This document shows, piece after piece, positions 34,149 through 42,446 of a stretch of 64,000 nucleotides of DNA. The stretch's first letter is position 1. Every line of letters begins with the position of its first letter. The stretch is from Sphingorhabdus sp. EL138 (GTDB lineage Bacteria > Pseudomonadota > Alphaproteobacteria > Sphingomonadales > Sphingomonadaceae): the NCBI RefSeq assembly GCF_900258045.1, contig NZ_OGVD01000001.1:620229-684228 (forward strand), read 5' to 3'. The translations under genes were made by a program, and so were the position numbers. Under the pieces are notes generated by a model. That model searched no databases, was not told where the DNA came from, and saw nothing but the letters and a program-made list of their open reading frames with translations.

Positions 34149-35841
34149 GTCTTTCTATTTTTGAAGGTTCGGCAAGGCCGGTTTGCGTTTGTTGATCATC
34201 CTTGTCGCGATCCAGCGCCGGGCCGCGTTGCTTGGCGAGGGTCCAGATGTCATCTGCCATGCCGAGCAGATGCTGATCATGGGTGGCCATTATGACCGTG
34301 CCTTCGAAAGTACTGATCACCCGTCGTAATGCTGCAATGCCAAGTTCATCCAGATTCTGCTCTGGTTCGTCCAACAACAGCACCCTGGGATTGCAGACGA
34401 GAGCACGGGCGAGAATGATGCGGGCGCGTTCTCCCGCGCTCAAATTCGTGCCCTGCTCATGCACTGCACGTTCCGAATGCAACGCGGCATAGGGATTATC
34501 GATTGCTATTCCGGCTCTATATGCTGCCCGGCGAATATCTTCCGGTGAGGCTTTAACGCATCCATAGGCGATATTCGACCAAATGGTGCCGCGCATCAGC
34601 GGCATCAGACTGGATGCAATCGAGATCGTTCTACGCAATTCGCCGGTGCGGACTGACAATATGTCACGGCCATCCAGCCGGATAGAGCCAGCGTCAGGAT
34701 CAATGAGACGCTGGGCCAATCTCAACAAAGTTGTTTTGCCACTACCGCTAATGCCTTTGACAGCAATCACTGCCCCCGGGCTGGCTGTGGCGGAGAACTC
34801 CCGGATGACCGTACCCGAGGAAACATTATCAAAGCGCAGCTCGCCTTTGACATTCTGCAAGGGCTTGCGGCTGGAGGAAGGAAAAATGGCTGGACCCCGT
34901 TGAAAGATCGAACCGATCTTTTCACGCGCAACGCCCGCATCTTTCCAATATTCGAACAATCGCCCAAATCCGCTCAGCGCCGGGGTTGCAAGCGTCAAAA
35001 TCCCGAAAGCCGCCACAATTTCTCCCATGGTCGCCGTTGCGCTATATATTGCAAAGGCACCTACTCCCATCGCCGCGACCAGTGTCAGACTGGTAACCAG
35101 ATAGGCCAGAGCGCGGACAAGTCCGGTCGCAGATGCCCGAGCCACCATAGCGTTTTTCAGGCTCTTTGATTGCCGGCGGAGCTTCTTGCGCTCTGTACGC
35201 CGTTGTCCGAAGGCCTGGATCATCACCATGTTGCCTAGTTTCTCTGCGATATTGCTAGCGATATTGCCTCGGCGGCGGCGCGCCTCGCGAATGGTATGAT
35301 CCACATGTTTGCCGGTCAGTAAAATGGATGCAGCGCCCACAAACATCACAACCAGAGAAACCAGTCCGATCATCGGATTGATAACGGTTAGAAATGCCAG
35401 CGCGCCCACCAAAATCGTCATGGCAACTATGGCGCTTGCGATACCCATGCTGATCCATTGGCGCAGAGCCGTCAGATCATTCACAAAACGCAGCATCACT
35501 ACTCCTTTGCGGAGCTCCTCGATGCCCTGGGCGGACATGCTGCTGATATGACTAAAAATTCGCATCCGCGTTTCGAAGACATAGTCCTGACCAAGTCTTT
35601 CCATATCGATGCGTTCGCGCCATTTCAGAGCGGCAATGACCAACGCCAGGGCCGCCATGATAGCTGCTGGTGCAACCAAAGTGGTCAGACCGGAAGCTGC
35701 ATGTTGCATCGCATCAAATTGGAACTTCAATGCTAGACCAATGCCACCTATGGCCGCCGCCTGCGCGAAACCATTCAGGACCAATATGGTCAGGATGGTT
35801 CCGCGATTGCGGTTAACTAGCTGCGGTAAACCGGCTGTCAT
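34105..35841 (-). CDS. ABC exporter, fused membrane and ATPase domains
   Basis: A 578-residue type I exporter half-transporter. Six membrane helices lie in about residues 10-310, and the ATPase domain follows: Walker A GISGSGKTT near 365, signature NLSAGERARIILARAL and Walker B VLLLDEPEQNLDELG. No peptidase C39 domain is present, so a bacteriocin-type leader would have to be cut elsewhere. The ATPase has SLMPLMRGTIWSNIAYG in place of the usual Q-loop-to-helical-domain sequence. The ATG at 35841 lies inside the end of the P-loop gene (29 bp overlap), with AGGGAA about 12 bases upstream. It would export an unknown small molecule or lipid and is the centre of the seven-gene run. Confidence 0.88.
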   Translation of the reverse strand: MTAGLPQLVNRNRGTILTILVLNGFAQAAAIGGIGLALKFQFDAMQHAASGLTTLVAPAAIMAALALVIAALKWRERIDMERLGQDYVFETRMRIFSHISSMSAQGIEELRKGVVMLRFVNDLTALRQWISMGIASAIVAMTILVGALAFLTVINPMIGLVSLVVMFVGAASILLTGKHVDHTIREARRRRGNIASNIAEKLGNMVMIQAFGQRRTERKKLRRQSKSLKNAMVARASATGLVRALAYLVTSLTLVAAMGVGAFAIYSATATMGEIVAAFGILTLATPALSGFGRLFEYWKDAGVAREKIGSIFQRGPAIFPSSSRKPLQNVKGELRFDNVSSGTVIREFSATASPGAVIAVKGISGSGKTTLLRLAQRLIDPDAGSIRLDGRDILSVRTGELRRTISIASSLMPLMRGTIWSNIAYGCVKASPEDIRRAAYRAGIAIDNPYAALHSERAVHEQGTNLSAGERARIILARALVCNPRVLLLDEPEQNLDELGIAALRRVISTFEGTVIMATHDQHLLGMADDIWTLAKQRGPALDRDKDDQQTQTGLAEPSKIERHGYGLSRETNCKRR

Positions 35842-36940
35842 CGGAATATTCCCTTGCAAGTCCAAAGCCTTCGACGGTTTCCACGGAAACCGGCGTTTTC
35901 GCAATTCGGGCGGGTTTCATGATTGTACTCAGGACCTGCTCATTTTGTGCGAACTCACTCAGCGTCAGCGCCGGCAAACCGGTGGCCTTTGCGGCTTCTT
36001 TCGCGGCCAGATCAGAGGCCGTCAGAGCACCCGATATGGCGCTGGGTATCAAACCCAATGCCCGAATGTGCCGAACACCGGCCAGTGCACCCATGGGATC
36101 GCCGCTGGCGAACAACACACTGTCAACCATCGCTTGGAATCTCGGCGACTTCATCAGCAGATCAGTTTCGGTCTGGAACAGTCCATCGGCGATTTCGGCG
36201 ATGATGATGTCACAGGTTTTGCTGGCCTCGGCGTAGAGCTTTTGTGCGATTGTTTCGAGCTGAGCCAGAGTAAGGCCAACCGTTGCGGCATGGCCAGCAT
36301 CGGTGAAATCGATCGTAACCTTGGCACCGGAGTCCTTATAAAACCAAAGATCGCCGCCAGCGCCTGTGCCGGTTATCTTGATCGCACCCACTTTAAGGCC
36401 GGCCTGTTTTGCTGCTCTGATAATGGCGGCAACGGTGGTGGTCTTACCGGCGTTCATACCGGATCCAACCACAAGCGCCATATGAGGTCGGACCGCACGC
36501 CCGACGGCTGCCTGTTCAAGCGCATAGTCCATCACGTTCATGGCACTGCCGTCGGCCCTGCACAGAATTCCGAGCGGCTCGATAGCAGTTGGTTTTTTGG
36601 TGCTGCTGTGCCGTGAAATCAAGCTGGCGGCTATGCCACCGGCAGCTACCAAAGAACAAGGTTCAACGCTGTCCGGCACGCGGCCTTCGAACTGATCCGT
36701 CGCATAGCGGTTTGAATAGGCGACAATGATCATATCGCCAGGAAACATCCGCGCGCGCCGACCATCTGGCTGCTCTATACGCTGGTGATGCCCAATCTTG
36801 CTCACCCGAGCAACGCAAAGATCTCCATTTCGCGGTTTCAGGTCGCTGCGATAGCCTTTGGCATCACTGATGCGAACATTCCTTGTAACAAAAGCCCGCT
36901 TGGCGGTCTTGAAATTCATACTCTCCATCGTCTTGATACT
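35813..36940 (-). CDS. P-loop NTPase with DUF1611-like domain
   Basis: A 375-residue protein. The N-terminal 120 residues (ISDAKGYRSDLKPRNGDLCVARVSKIG, MFPGDMIIVAYSNRYATDQFEG) do not match a family I recognise. The C-terminal part has a P loop, VVGSGMNAGKTT (about 158-170), and a DUF1611-type core (GVRHIRALGLIPSAISG and LTLSEF near the end; DIIIAEIADGLFQTET in the middle). DUF1611 is the domain of DgcN-like proteins, reported to act on D-glutamate, and is related to MobB-type GTP-binding proteins. The ATG at 36940 follows AAGGG; an in-frame ATG at 36964 is less likely. First gene of the run, overlapping the exporter gene by 29 bp. Confidence 0.72.
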   Translation of the reverse strand, partial: SIKTMESMNFKTAKRAFVTRNVRISDAKGYRSDLKPRNGDLCVARVSKIGHHQRIEQPDGRRARMFPGDMIIVAYSNRYATDQFEGRVPDSVEPCSLVAAGGIAASLISRHSSTKKPTAIEPLGILCRADGSAMNVMDYALEQAAVGRAVRPHMALVVGSGMNAGKTTTVAAIIRAAKQAGLKVGAIKITGTGAGGDLWFYKDSGAKVTIDFTDAGHAATVGLTLAQLETIAQKLYAEASKTCDIIIAEIADGLFQTETDLLMKSPRFQAMVDSVLFASGDPMGALAGVRHIRALGLIPSAISGALTASDLAAKEAAKATGLPALTLSEFAQNEQVLSTIMKPARIAKTPVSVETVEGFGLAREYSDDSRFTAAS

Positions 36941-37226
36941 CATGATAAAAACCCTTTCAGTCATGCAATCCGCTTTGACCCTGATGAGATCGCCGCTCAG
37001 TAATTGCCCCGCCCCCTGATCTTCGAAAAGTGACAGCAGTGTAAACGGGAGAAGGCGGCTTTTAAGTGCCCCTTCACTCTGGTTTCATGGAATTTTCACG
37101 TTGATGACGGCAGGCTGAACCATTGCGTGAACGGCAAATGAACTGCTGATTTTTGTTAACTGGGCAGCAAGAATCCGCAAACTGATCCTCGTTGTCGAAT
37201 CATATGATCCGACTCGATACCGTCCG

Positions 37227-37556
37227 ATGAAATCGAACAGATTTGAAAATTCCAATCGCTCGACGATTAATACCGCAGCGGCCTCTAGAGAGCCCGATCC
37301 AATTCTACTTCGATTAGTTGCTCATGCATTTGCAGCTCAGGGTTTTCTGGTTCGTCGAGAACCATCCCCCATGATTTCGGAATACAACCAAAGGCACATT
37401 CAACAGCTAGCTCGCATAAGCTATCTGGCACCTGATATTATCTCGGCAATAGTTGATGGTACTCAGCCCGTCGATTTGACTGGTCGCAAGATCTTGCGCA
37501 TTGGCAATGTTCCGCTCTGCTGGAAAGCACAGCGCCAGCTCCTCGGTTTCAACTAG
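37227..37556 (+). pseudogene. C-terminal remnant of a large serine recombinase
   Basis: The last 60 residues (MISEYNQRHIQQLARISYLAPDII..., IVDGTQPVDLTGRKILRI, then CWKAQRQLLGFN) correspond to the C-terminal end of the intact serine recombinase at 57270-59063, which reads RLVRLNYLAPDIVTAIIDGT, then PVPLDWSQQRLVFGF. The catalytic N-terminal and recombinase domains are missing, and the preceding 48 residues show no match. This is therefore the scar of a lost or inverted mobile element. It is placed between the seven-gene run and the hydrolase at 38296. Confidence 0.78.
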
Positions 37557-37926
37557 AGCGCAAAACCGCCTAAATCCAAATGTGCATCTGGTGCCAGCGT
37601 TTTGGGCCATCGAGATAAATGGGCTTTTGTGGCAGTGTTCGGCGCTGACAAATGGTCTCTCTTCGACAGTATAAAGCGGGCCCTATCGCTAACCTGCGGA
37701 AATATGGCTACTATTCATGCGCACAAACGCAAAATCCGGAGACAATGAAAACTTGGGAAAAAAGTGGTGCGCGGTGCAGTCTGTCGAGAACGGGTCTCGG
37801 TTGGAGTTTGCCTATTATTGGGTGCCAATAACAGGGAATTTTCAGTTTTTTTGGACAGGACTACAACGAATCCTCGGTCAACCATTTAGAATATATGGTT
37901 TTTTGACCAAATCTCCCGATTGATAT

Positions 37927-37996
37927 CAGGGAATCGTTTTTCCAGTATCAGGGAAGTTTGTGCGCTTGATCAGGGTAATCGCAACCTTGAACAGGG
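37927..37996 (+). repeat. Four CAGGG motifs phased at about 22 bp
   Basis: CAGGGAAT, CAGGGAAG, CAGGGTAA and CAGGGATT begin at 37927, 37949, 37971 and 37992; another CAGGGAAT is at 37832 and an inverted ATTCCCTG at 38004. About two helical turns between copies puts them on one DNA face, as in iterons or recombinase arm sites. The relation to the adjacent recombinase remnant is inferred. Confidence 0.55.
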
Positions 37997-38107
37997 ATTT
38001 CAGATTCCCTGTTCGAGATACCTTCCTTCTAAGGTTTTCCAGCTAATGAGCAGTTTGGTAGTGAGGGAACGGTGACATTGTACCGATTTCCAAAAACTAC
38101 TGTTAAT

Positions 38108-38167
38108 GTTCGTTTTCGAGATAAAGCAGCCGCAGCGCCAATGTCCGCTAAGGGCGCAAAAACGGGC
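38108..38167 (+). repeat. Degenerate long dispersed repeat
   Basis: It starts GTTCGTTTTCGAGATAAAGC, like the minus-strand reading of copy 3, contains GTCCGCTAAGGGCGCAAAA near its end and is 60 bp long. A similar GTCCACTAAGGGAGCAAAA occurs at 48205, downstream of the esterase gene. Clearly related but diverged. Confidence 0.5.
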
Positions 38168-38295
38168 AGCGGATTCGGGCTGCGCCCAATCGAATCTCCA
38201 ACATATAAGTCGATTACTTGGAAATCGGCCATAGATCGAAACTTTTCTCACCCACTCTCGTCTAATTGTTTCTGCCTACAATTTTACGGACAAAT

Positions 38296-39159
38296 ATGGA
38301 TCAAGAATCATATCACAAAAAACGTAAAAACGTTGCTCTAGCTGAAGGCCTTGTTTCTTTTGTTTCGATGGGCGCTGGGCCGCCCGCAGTCTTTATTCAT
38401 GGGTTGATGCTTAACAATGCTGTTTGGCGACCGCTGATAAATAAATTAAGGTTTGTTCGAGAATGCTTCGCACCAGATTTACTAGCGCACGGCCGAACCC
38501 AAGCGGCTGAGGGTCAAGACCTTTCTCTGGATAGTCAGGCGGAAATGATAGCAAATTTTTGCCGAACTTTGGGTCATGACAAAGTTGACATTATCGCGAG
38601 CGATTTTGGAGGTGCAGTTGCGCAATTATTCGTGATCAAATACCCCAAAATGGTACGGAGTATGAGTCTAACGAACTGCGACGTGCATTATAATCTCGGG
38701 CCACCCGCAGACCTGCGGCGTATTATTCCATTAGCAAAAGATGGACAATTGGGAAATCTCATAGCGTCAATGATGTCCAATATTGATCTGGCTCGCAGTC
38801 AGTTTCCCGGACGCGGCTTTCAAAATCCCGAAAATCTGAAACAGGAAGATATCGCAGAACTGCTTGAACCGTGTTTTGGAAGCGAGAATGGAAGAAAGCA
38901 ATTCGAACGGTTTATTTTGTCCCTGTCCGAAGATGAACTGGCAAAATATGAACCGCAACTAAAGGAACTGAAGACTCCATCCTTGCTCGTTTGGGGAACT
39001 GAAGACAGTTACTTCGGGCTTCCCTGGGCTTTCTGGTTACGTGACACTTTAGGCGGGAGCGTGACGTTAGTGGAAATTGAACGAGGAGGCTTGTTCATAC
39101 AAATGGAACGCACGCATGAGGTGAGCGAGGCCATAAATTTGTTTTGGGAAAAACAATAA
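38296..39159 (+). CDS. Alpha/beta hydrolase, epoxide hydrolase/dehalogenase-like fold with Asp at the nucleophile site
   Basis: A 287-residue alpha/beta hydrolase: oxyanion-hole segment AVFIHGLMLNNAVW, then IIASDFGGAVAQLF, where the nucleophile position is Asp (as in epoxide hydrolases and haloalkane dehalogenases) rather than Ser. The late catalytic His usually seen as G-H-F is absent: the place reads ERGGLFIQMERTHEV, although a His occurs six residues on. The enzyme may be altered or inactive in the usual sense, or belong to the group with 'LFFPEERP'-type tails. It is followed after 17 bp by two small membrane-protein genes, probably one operon. The ATG at 38296 is weakly supported by ACGGAC. 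Confidence 0.75.
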   Translation: MDQESYHKKRKNVALAEGLVSFVSMGAGPPAVFIHGLMLNNAVWRPLINKLRFVRECFAPDLLAHGRTQAAEGQDLSLDSQAEMIANFCRTLGHDKVDIIASDFGGAVAQLFVIKYPKMVRSMSLTNCDVHYNLGPPADLRRIIPLAKDGQLGNLIASMMSNIDLARSQFPGRGFQNPENLKQEDIAELLEPCFGSENGRKQFERFILSLSEDELAKYEPQLKELKTPSLLVWGTEDSYFGLPWAFWLRDTLGGSVTLVEIERGGLFIQMERTHEVSEAINLFWEKQ

Positions 39160-39176
39160 CTCAGGAGGAAAATAAC

Positions 39177-39512
39177 ATGGAACTATACGCTCTTATTGTA
39201 TTTGGAATTGCGGCGCTAGGTGGAATCTACATGGCGGTTAAAATACTTGGTGGAAATCTAGCGCCTTGGAGCGTCTCACTTCTGCATGCAGGATTGGGCG
39301 CAGGAGGATTGCTGTTATTGATCGCAGCCTATTTGCAAGGATCTCCAGGTATAGTAACGCCACTAGCAATATTGGTTGCCGCGGCACTTGGTGGCTTTTT
39401 ACTTGCCTCCTATCATCTACGCAAAGCATTGCCTCCTAAAGCCATAGTGGTGGTGCATGCTCTGGCAGCGGTTGCAGGCGTACTGACTCTAATACCTCTG
39501 GCTCTGGGCTGA
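39177..39512 (+). CDS. Small integral membrane protein
   Basis: A 111-residue protein with four hydrophobic helices (about 3-22, 33-51, 59-77 and 88-108) separated by short loops. No family signature is recognised beyond the general small-membrane-protein form. The ATG follows a strong AGGAGG. It is tightly placed between the hydrolase and a DUF2231 protein, suggesting a membrane-linked function for the three-gene unit. Confidence 0.75.
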   Translation: MELYALIVFGIAALGGIYMAVKILGGNLAPWSVSLLHAGLGAGGLLLLIAAYLQGSPGIVTPLAILVAAALGGFLLASYHLRKALPPKAIVVVHALAAVAGVLTLIPLALG

Positions 39513-39520
39513 TCGAAAGG

Positions 39521-39979
39521 ATGATAAAATTGCACCCATTGCATCCAGCGCTGGCGCATTTCCCGATCGGCGCCCTTGGCATTGGTACTGGTTTAGATGT
39601 TACAGCCGGCTTAGATATTCACTCTGAAACCTTGTGGCCAATTTCAACGCTTTTGCTGGTGATTGGCATTGCAACAGCAGTTCTTACAATTGCGGCTGGG
39701 ATATGGGATTTTGGGAAACTGCTCAAAACACAATCAACTCTGTTTGACAATATCGTTCGACATGCTGCCATTATGATATGCAGCTGGTGTATATATATTT
39801 TTGCCGTCATATTGAGGTTTGAGGACGGAGAATTGGGTTTTCTTACGGGCCTACCGGTGGGGCTTTCGGTTGCAGGTTTGGCAACTTTGATGATCGGAGG
39901 TTGGTACGGGGGTGATTTAGTCTATGGGCACAGCGCCAACGTGAACAGAGGAATATGTGAAAATATAGATACGCCTTAA
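39521..39979 (+). CDS. DUF2231-family membrane protein
   Basis: A 152-residue, four-helix membrane protein with the DUF2231 opening IKLHPLHPALAHFPIGALGIG (two His flanking Pro) and a second conserved region, DIVRH-like FDNIVRHAAIM. DUF2231 proteins are small redox-associated or putative haem-binding membrane proteins. It starts eight bases after the preceding membrane-protein stop. The end (ANVNRGICENIDTP) is polar and likely faces the cytoplasm or periplasm. It converges on the exported-protein gene at 40089. Confidence 0.78.
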   Translation: MIKLHPLHPALAHFPIGALGIGTGLDVTAGLDIHSETLWPISTLLLVIGIATAVLTIAAGIWDFGKLLKTQSTLFDNIVRHAAIMICSWCIYIFAVILRFEDGELGFLTGLPVGLSVAGLATLMIGGWYGGDLVYGHSANVNRGICENIDTP

Positions 39980-40088
39980 TAGAACCGGAATAAAAATAGA
40001 ACCTATCACTTTGTTCTTAGGTCATATATTGGACGTAAAAAGACTAGGCAAAAACCCGGCCAATTTACCGCGTCGTTTTCGATGATTT

Positions 40089-40589
40089 TTAGTTATTGAT
40101 CGAAATATCCTTGGAGACAAATGCATTAATAAGCTGGCCAGGAACCATAACTGCTGATTTACCGGTAATGATACCTGAAACCAGAAGAGCAGCAGCAGTG
40201 TTACCACGTCCTTCCTGACGATGCTTTCCGCGCAAAGCATATTCAGTCCCATCGACTGCAACTTTGTCAAAGGTGATTTCAAACTTTGCTGATTTGCCAA
40301 AAATACCTTTGCCCGTGCGCCATGTTACGGTTCCTTCAACAGGAGCGTTGAGCGGAATAACAGTCACGCCATTGCTAGTGACGGCTTCGGCAACACGGAA
40401 ATTCCGCTTCGTTCCTTCTTTCATCTTTTTGGAAGTAATTTCCTCGATTGGCGTAACAACTACGATTGTATCGGCCGGAATTACAATTGTTCCGATAGCT
40501 AAAGCCTTCAAGCTCTGCTGCGCTTGCGCGAACGATACCCCAGACATTGCGATTGATGATGCTGCGATTAGGTTTAAAAACTGTTTCAT
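40089..40589 (-). CDS. Exported hypothetical protein, paralogue of 61467 and 62014
   Basis: A 166-residue exported protein with signal peptide (MKQFLNLIAASSIAMSGVSFAQA). Blocks such as IPADTIVVVTPIEEITSKKMKEG, VIPLNAPVEGTVTWRTGKGIFGKSAKFEI and TAAALLVSGIITGKSAVMVPG match the order and wording of the two plus-strand genes at 61467 and 62014 (IPAGTEIPMVMGEAISSK, GKSGKL, TAETVMG). It is therefore one of three paralogues of unknown function, probably folded as a beta-rich periplasmic or surface domain. The ATG follows AGAGGAAC. It is the last gene of the sigma-factor operon, 71 bp after folE. Confidence 0.72.
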   Translation of the reverse strand: MKQFLNLIAASSIAMSGVSFAQAQQSLKALAIGTIVIPADTIVVVTPIEEITSKKMKEGTKRNFRVAEAVTSNGVTVIPLNAPVEGTVTWRTGKGIFGKSAKFEITFDKVAVDGTEYALRGKHRQEGRGNTAAALLVSGIITGKSAVMVPGQLINAFVSKDISINN

Positions 40590-40660
40590 ATTGTTCCTCT
40601 TACTCTGCGTTTCATCGTTTGGACCTGCGCCCGAACACGATTTCATCAAAAGTGGATCTG

Positions 40661-41284
40661 TTATCCAACAAGTTGAAAGAACCGATTTTGCAGACCCGTA
40701 TCGGTTTCAAAACAACCCGTGAACCGGCTGGTGATTGTGTCAACATCATGTTTGTGCACACCTCGTGTAGACATGCATTGATGTTCCGCAGAAATCATAA
40801 CTGCGACTCCTTTGGGTTTGAGAACCGCATCGAGCGTATTTGCGATTTGGGTCGTTAGTTTTTCCTGAATCTGCAAACGCTTGGAATAAACTTCCACCAA
40901 TCTCGCCAATTTTGAGATGCCAACAACTCTTGAGTCAGGCTGATAGGCAACATGTGCTGTGCCAATAATTGGTGCCATATGATGCTCACAGTAACTTTCC
41001 AGGCGAACACCGCGCAGAAGAACAAGGTCGTTATAACCTTCAACCTCTTCAAAAGTCTTCGACAGGATCTCGGCTGGATCCTGATTATAACCAGAAAACC
41101 ATTCTTCAAATGCTTTTACCACTCGCGCTGGCGTCTCTAGCAAGCCTTCTCGGTCTGGATTATCGCCGGCCCAACGGATTAGCTGTCGAACAGACAGTTC
41201 AGCTTCTGCGCGGGACACATGGCTTTCATCATTCTCGTTACTGCTATAAATTTGCGCAGGTGTTTTTAGTGCGGTTGGCGCCAC
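40661..41284 (-). CDS. folE: GTP cyclohydrolase I
   Basis: A 207-residue enzyme of the FolE family that converts GTP to dihydroneopterin triphosphate for folate or pterin synthesis. The zinc ligands are Cys in LESYCEHHMAPIIG (with the two His) and Cys in EHQCMSTRGVHK. GISKLARLVEVYSKRLQIQE and QIANTL are family blocks. The start is GTG at 41284, with GGAG about 8 bases upstream. It is placed inside an operon with cytochrome c, a ferritin-like protein and an ECF sigma factor, an unusual site for a folate gene; this may be a second, stress-linked copy. Confidence 0.92.
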   Translation of the reverse strand: MAPTALKTPAQIYSSNENDESHVSRAEAELSVRQLIRWAGDNPDREGLLETPARVVKAFEEWFSGYNQDPAEILSKTFEEVEGYNDLVLLRGVRLESYCEHHMAPIIGTAHVAYQPDSRVVGISKLARLVEVYSKRLQIQEKLTTQIANTLDAVLKPKGVAVMISAEHQCMSTRGVHKHDVDTITSRFTGCFETDTGLQNRFFQLVG

Positions 41285-41340
41285 ATCAAGTCTCCATATT
41301 TACACGTTGGGTCTTCTTATTCGCTAGCTCAATCCAACTT

Positions 41341-41829
41341 CTATTTGGCCTTGCGAGACACTGATTTTAGATATGCAATAATGGCTGAACGTTCATCCGC
41401 TTTGGTCAGACGAAAACCCATTGATGTTCCCGGCGCAAGCTTCGATGGGTTTGCTAGCCAAGCGTCAAGGTTTTTAGCCGTCCAAGTCAGTTTGGATTTT
41501 TTGAGCGCATTGCTGTATCTGAATCCGGATACAGTTCCGGCTCGTTTACCGACAATATTTCTGTGACGCGGACCTACCCTATTTTTATCCAGCGAGTGGC
41601 ACGCACCGCATTTGGCCTGATATAGTTTCTTTCCAGCAGCGGCATGATTGGACGCCGCAGCCATGGTGACCGGCAATGCAAGAGAAGGGATGGAGGGAGC
41701 TATCTCTGCTACATTGCCGGCCACATGGCGGGTTTGCTGCTGGGATTGCGACCCGTTAGCCAGCAATATTCCGCCAATCACTGTTGTTGTCAGTCCAATG
41801 CCGACCCAGGTGCTTGCTTTGGTACCCAT
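41341..41829 (-). CDS. Exported or membrane-anchored c-type cytochrome
   Basis: A 162-residue class I cytochrome c. The N-terminal hydrophobic segment (WVGIGLTTTVIGGILLANG) is either a cleaved signal or an anchor. The haem-binding motif is CGACH and the distal Met ligand in GTSMGFRL. GPRHRNIVGKRAG and SNALKKSKLTW match cytochrome c2/c552-type proteins. It works in periplasmic electron transfer. It lies between ferritin-like protein and folE in the sigma-factor operon; gaps of 35 and 56 bp. Confidence 0.88.
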   Translation of the reverse strand: MGTKASTWVGIGLTTTVIGGILLANGSQSQQQTRHVAGNVAEIAPSIPSLALPVTMAAASNHAAAGKKLYQAKCGACHSLDKNRVGPRHRNIVGKRAGTVSGFRYSNALKKSKLTWTAKNLDAWLANPSKLAPGTSMGFRLTKADERSAIIAYLKSVSRKAK

Positions 41830-41864
41830 AGTTACTATTCCAAATTGCGCTAAAGTTCTGAAAG

Positions 41865-42446
41865 CTAGCCAAACATAAGAGGGGCTTTGGGGATTGATTC
41901 CCCCAACGCACTCGCAAGAATAGCAGCATGAAATGCTTCATCTCCGGCCATTTGCGCTGCCACTTGGTGGAAGTCATTCCCGAGTGACGGTATCAGTCCA
42001 AGATAGGCGTTCGCTGCACCGCGCTCGAGTTTTAATGCAAGACGCAAAACATCCTCTTGATTTTTTAAAGAAGCAACGCCGAGAGCCTCTACATAATGAT
42101 CTTGAGATTGCTCCTCTGTTGCTGTTCCGCCAAGCTGCTCCACCGCTTTGATAAGTAGGTCACGGTGGCCTTTGTGATGGCCTTGGAACGTAACTCCAAT
42201 TTCAACAACCGCAGGTTGCAGTAAACCGCTTGTGGCAGCTATTTGATATGCCGCTATTCCTTCATGCTCCAACGCTATTGCTGCATTCAGTATTTCGACA
42301 TCCTGGCTTGTAGCACCTGCGCTGGTCGGCGCTGCGGCATATGAGCAACCGCTGACGATCATGGCCAGTCCGGCAACGGATAGCGTCTTGCTAGCCCCGC
42401 CAATTAATGCACGGCGCGAGGGCATTGTAAGTTCACTTGCAGTCAT
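41865..42446 (-). CDS. Exported ferritin-like domain protein
   Basis: A 193-residue protein with a Tat-type signal (SRRALIGGASKTLSVAGLAMIVSGC, which also gives a lipobox-like end). The remainder is a four-helix ferritin-like bundle: AIALEHEGIAAYQIA and GHHKGHRDLLIKAVEQLGG in the first pair, LKLERGAANAYLGLIPSLGN and AQMAGDEAFHAAILASALG in the second, giving Glu/His pairs of a carboxylate-bridged site. It overlaps the sigma-factor gene by 4 bp (ATGA), so translation is coupled. It may protect against metal or peroxide in the periplasm. It is not an anti-sigma factor by sequence. Confidence 0.85.
   Translation of the reverse strand: MTASELTMPSRRALIGGASKTLSVAGLAMIVSGCSYAAAPTSAGATSQDVEILNAAIALEHEGIAAYQIAATSGLLQPAVVEIGVTFQGHHKGHRDLLIKAVEQLGGTATEEQSQDHYVEALGVASLKNQEDVLRLALKLERGAANAYLGLIPSLGNDFHQVAAQMAGDEAFHAAILASALGESIPKAPLMFG

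Larger units (their letters stand above)
37557..38295. other. Gene-poor stretch with phased CAGGG motifs and a degenerate repeat
   Basis: No supported gene is seen in these 739 bases: small open frames at 37717-37923 and 38072-38341 lack ribosome sites and family features. The stretch holds a CAGGGAAT motif at 37832 and four more CAGGG motifs at 37927, 37949, 37971 and 37992 (spacing 22, 22 and 21), and a degenerate copy of the 61 bp repeat at 38108-38167. It follows the recombinase remnant and is probably mobile-element debris. Confidence 0.6.

Noticed and set aside
35609..36616. 335-codon open frame opposite the P-loop gene
   Set aside because: Antisense to P-loop and exporter coding; no domain or ribosome site.
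37717..37923. 68-codon open frame in the gene-poor stretch
   Set aside because: No ribosome site, atypical composition, no similarity recognised; probably mobile-element debris.
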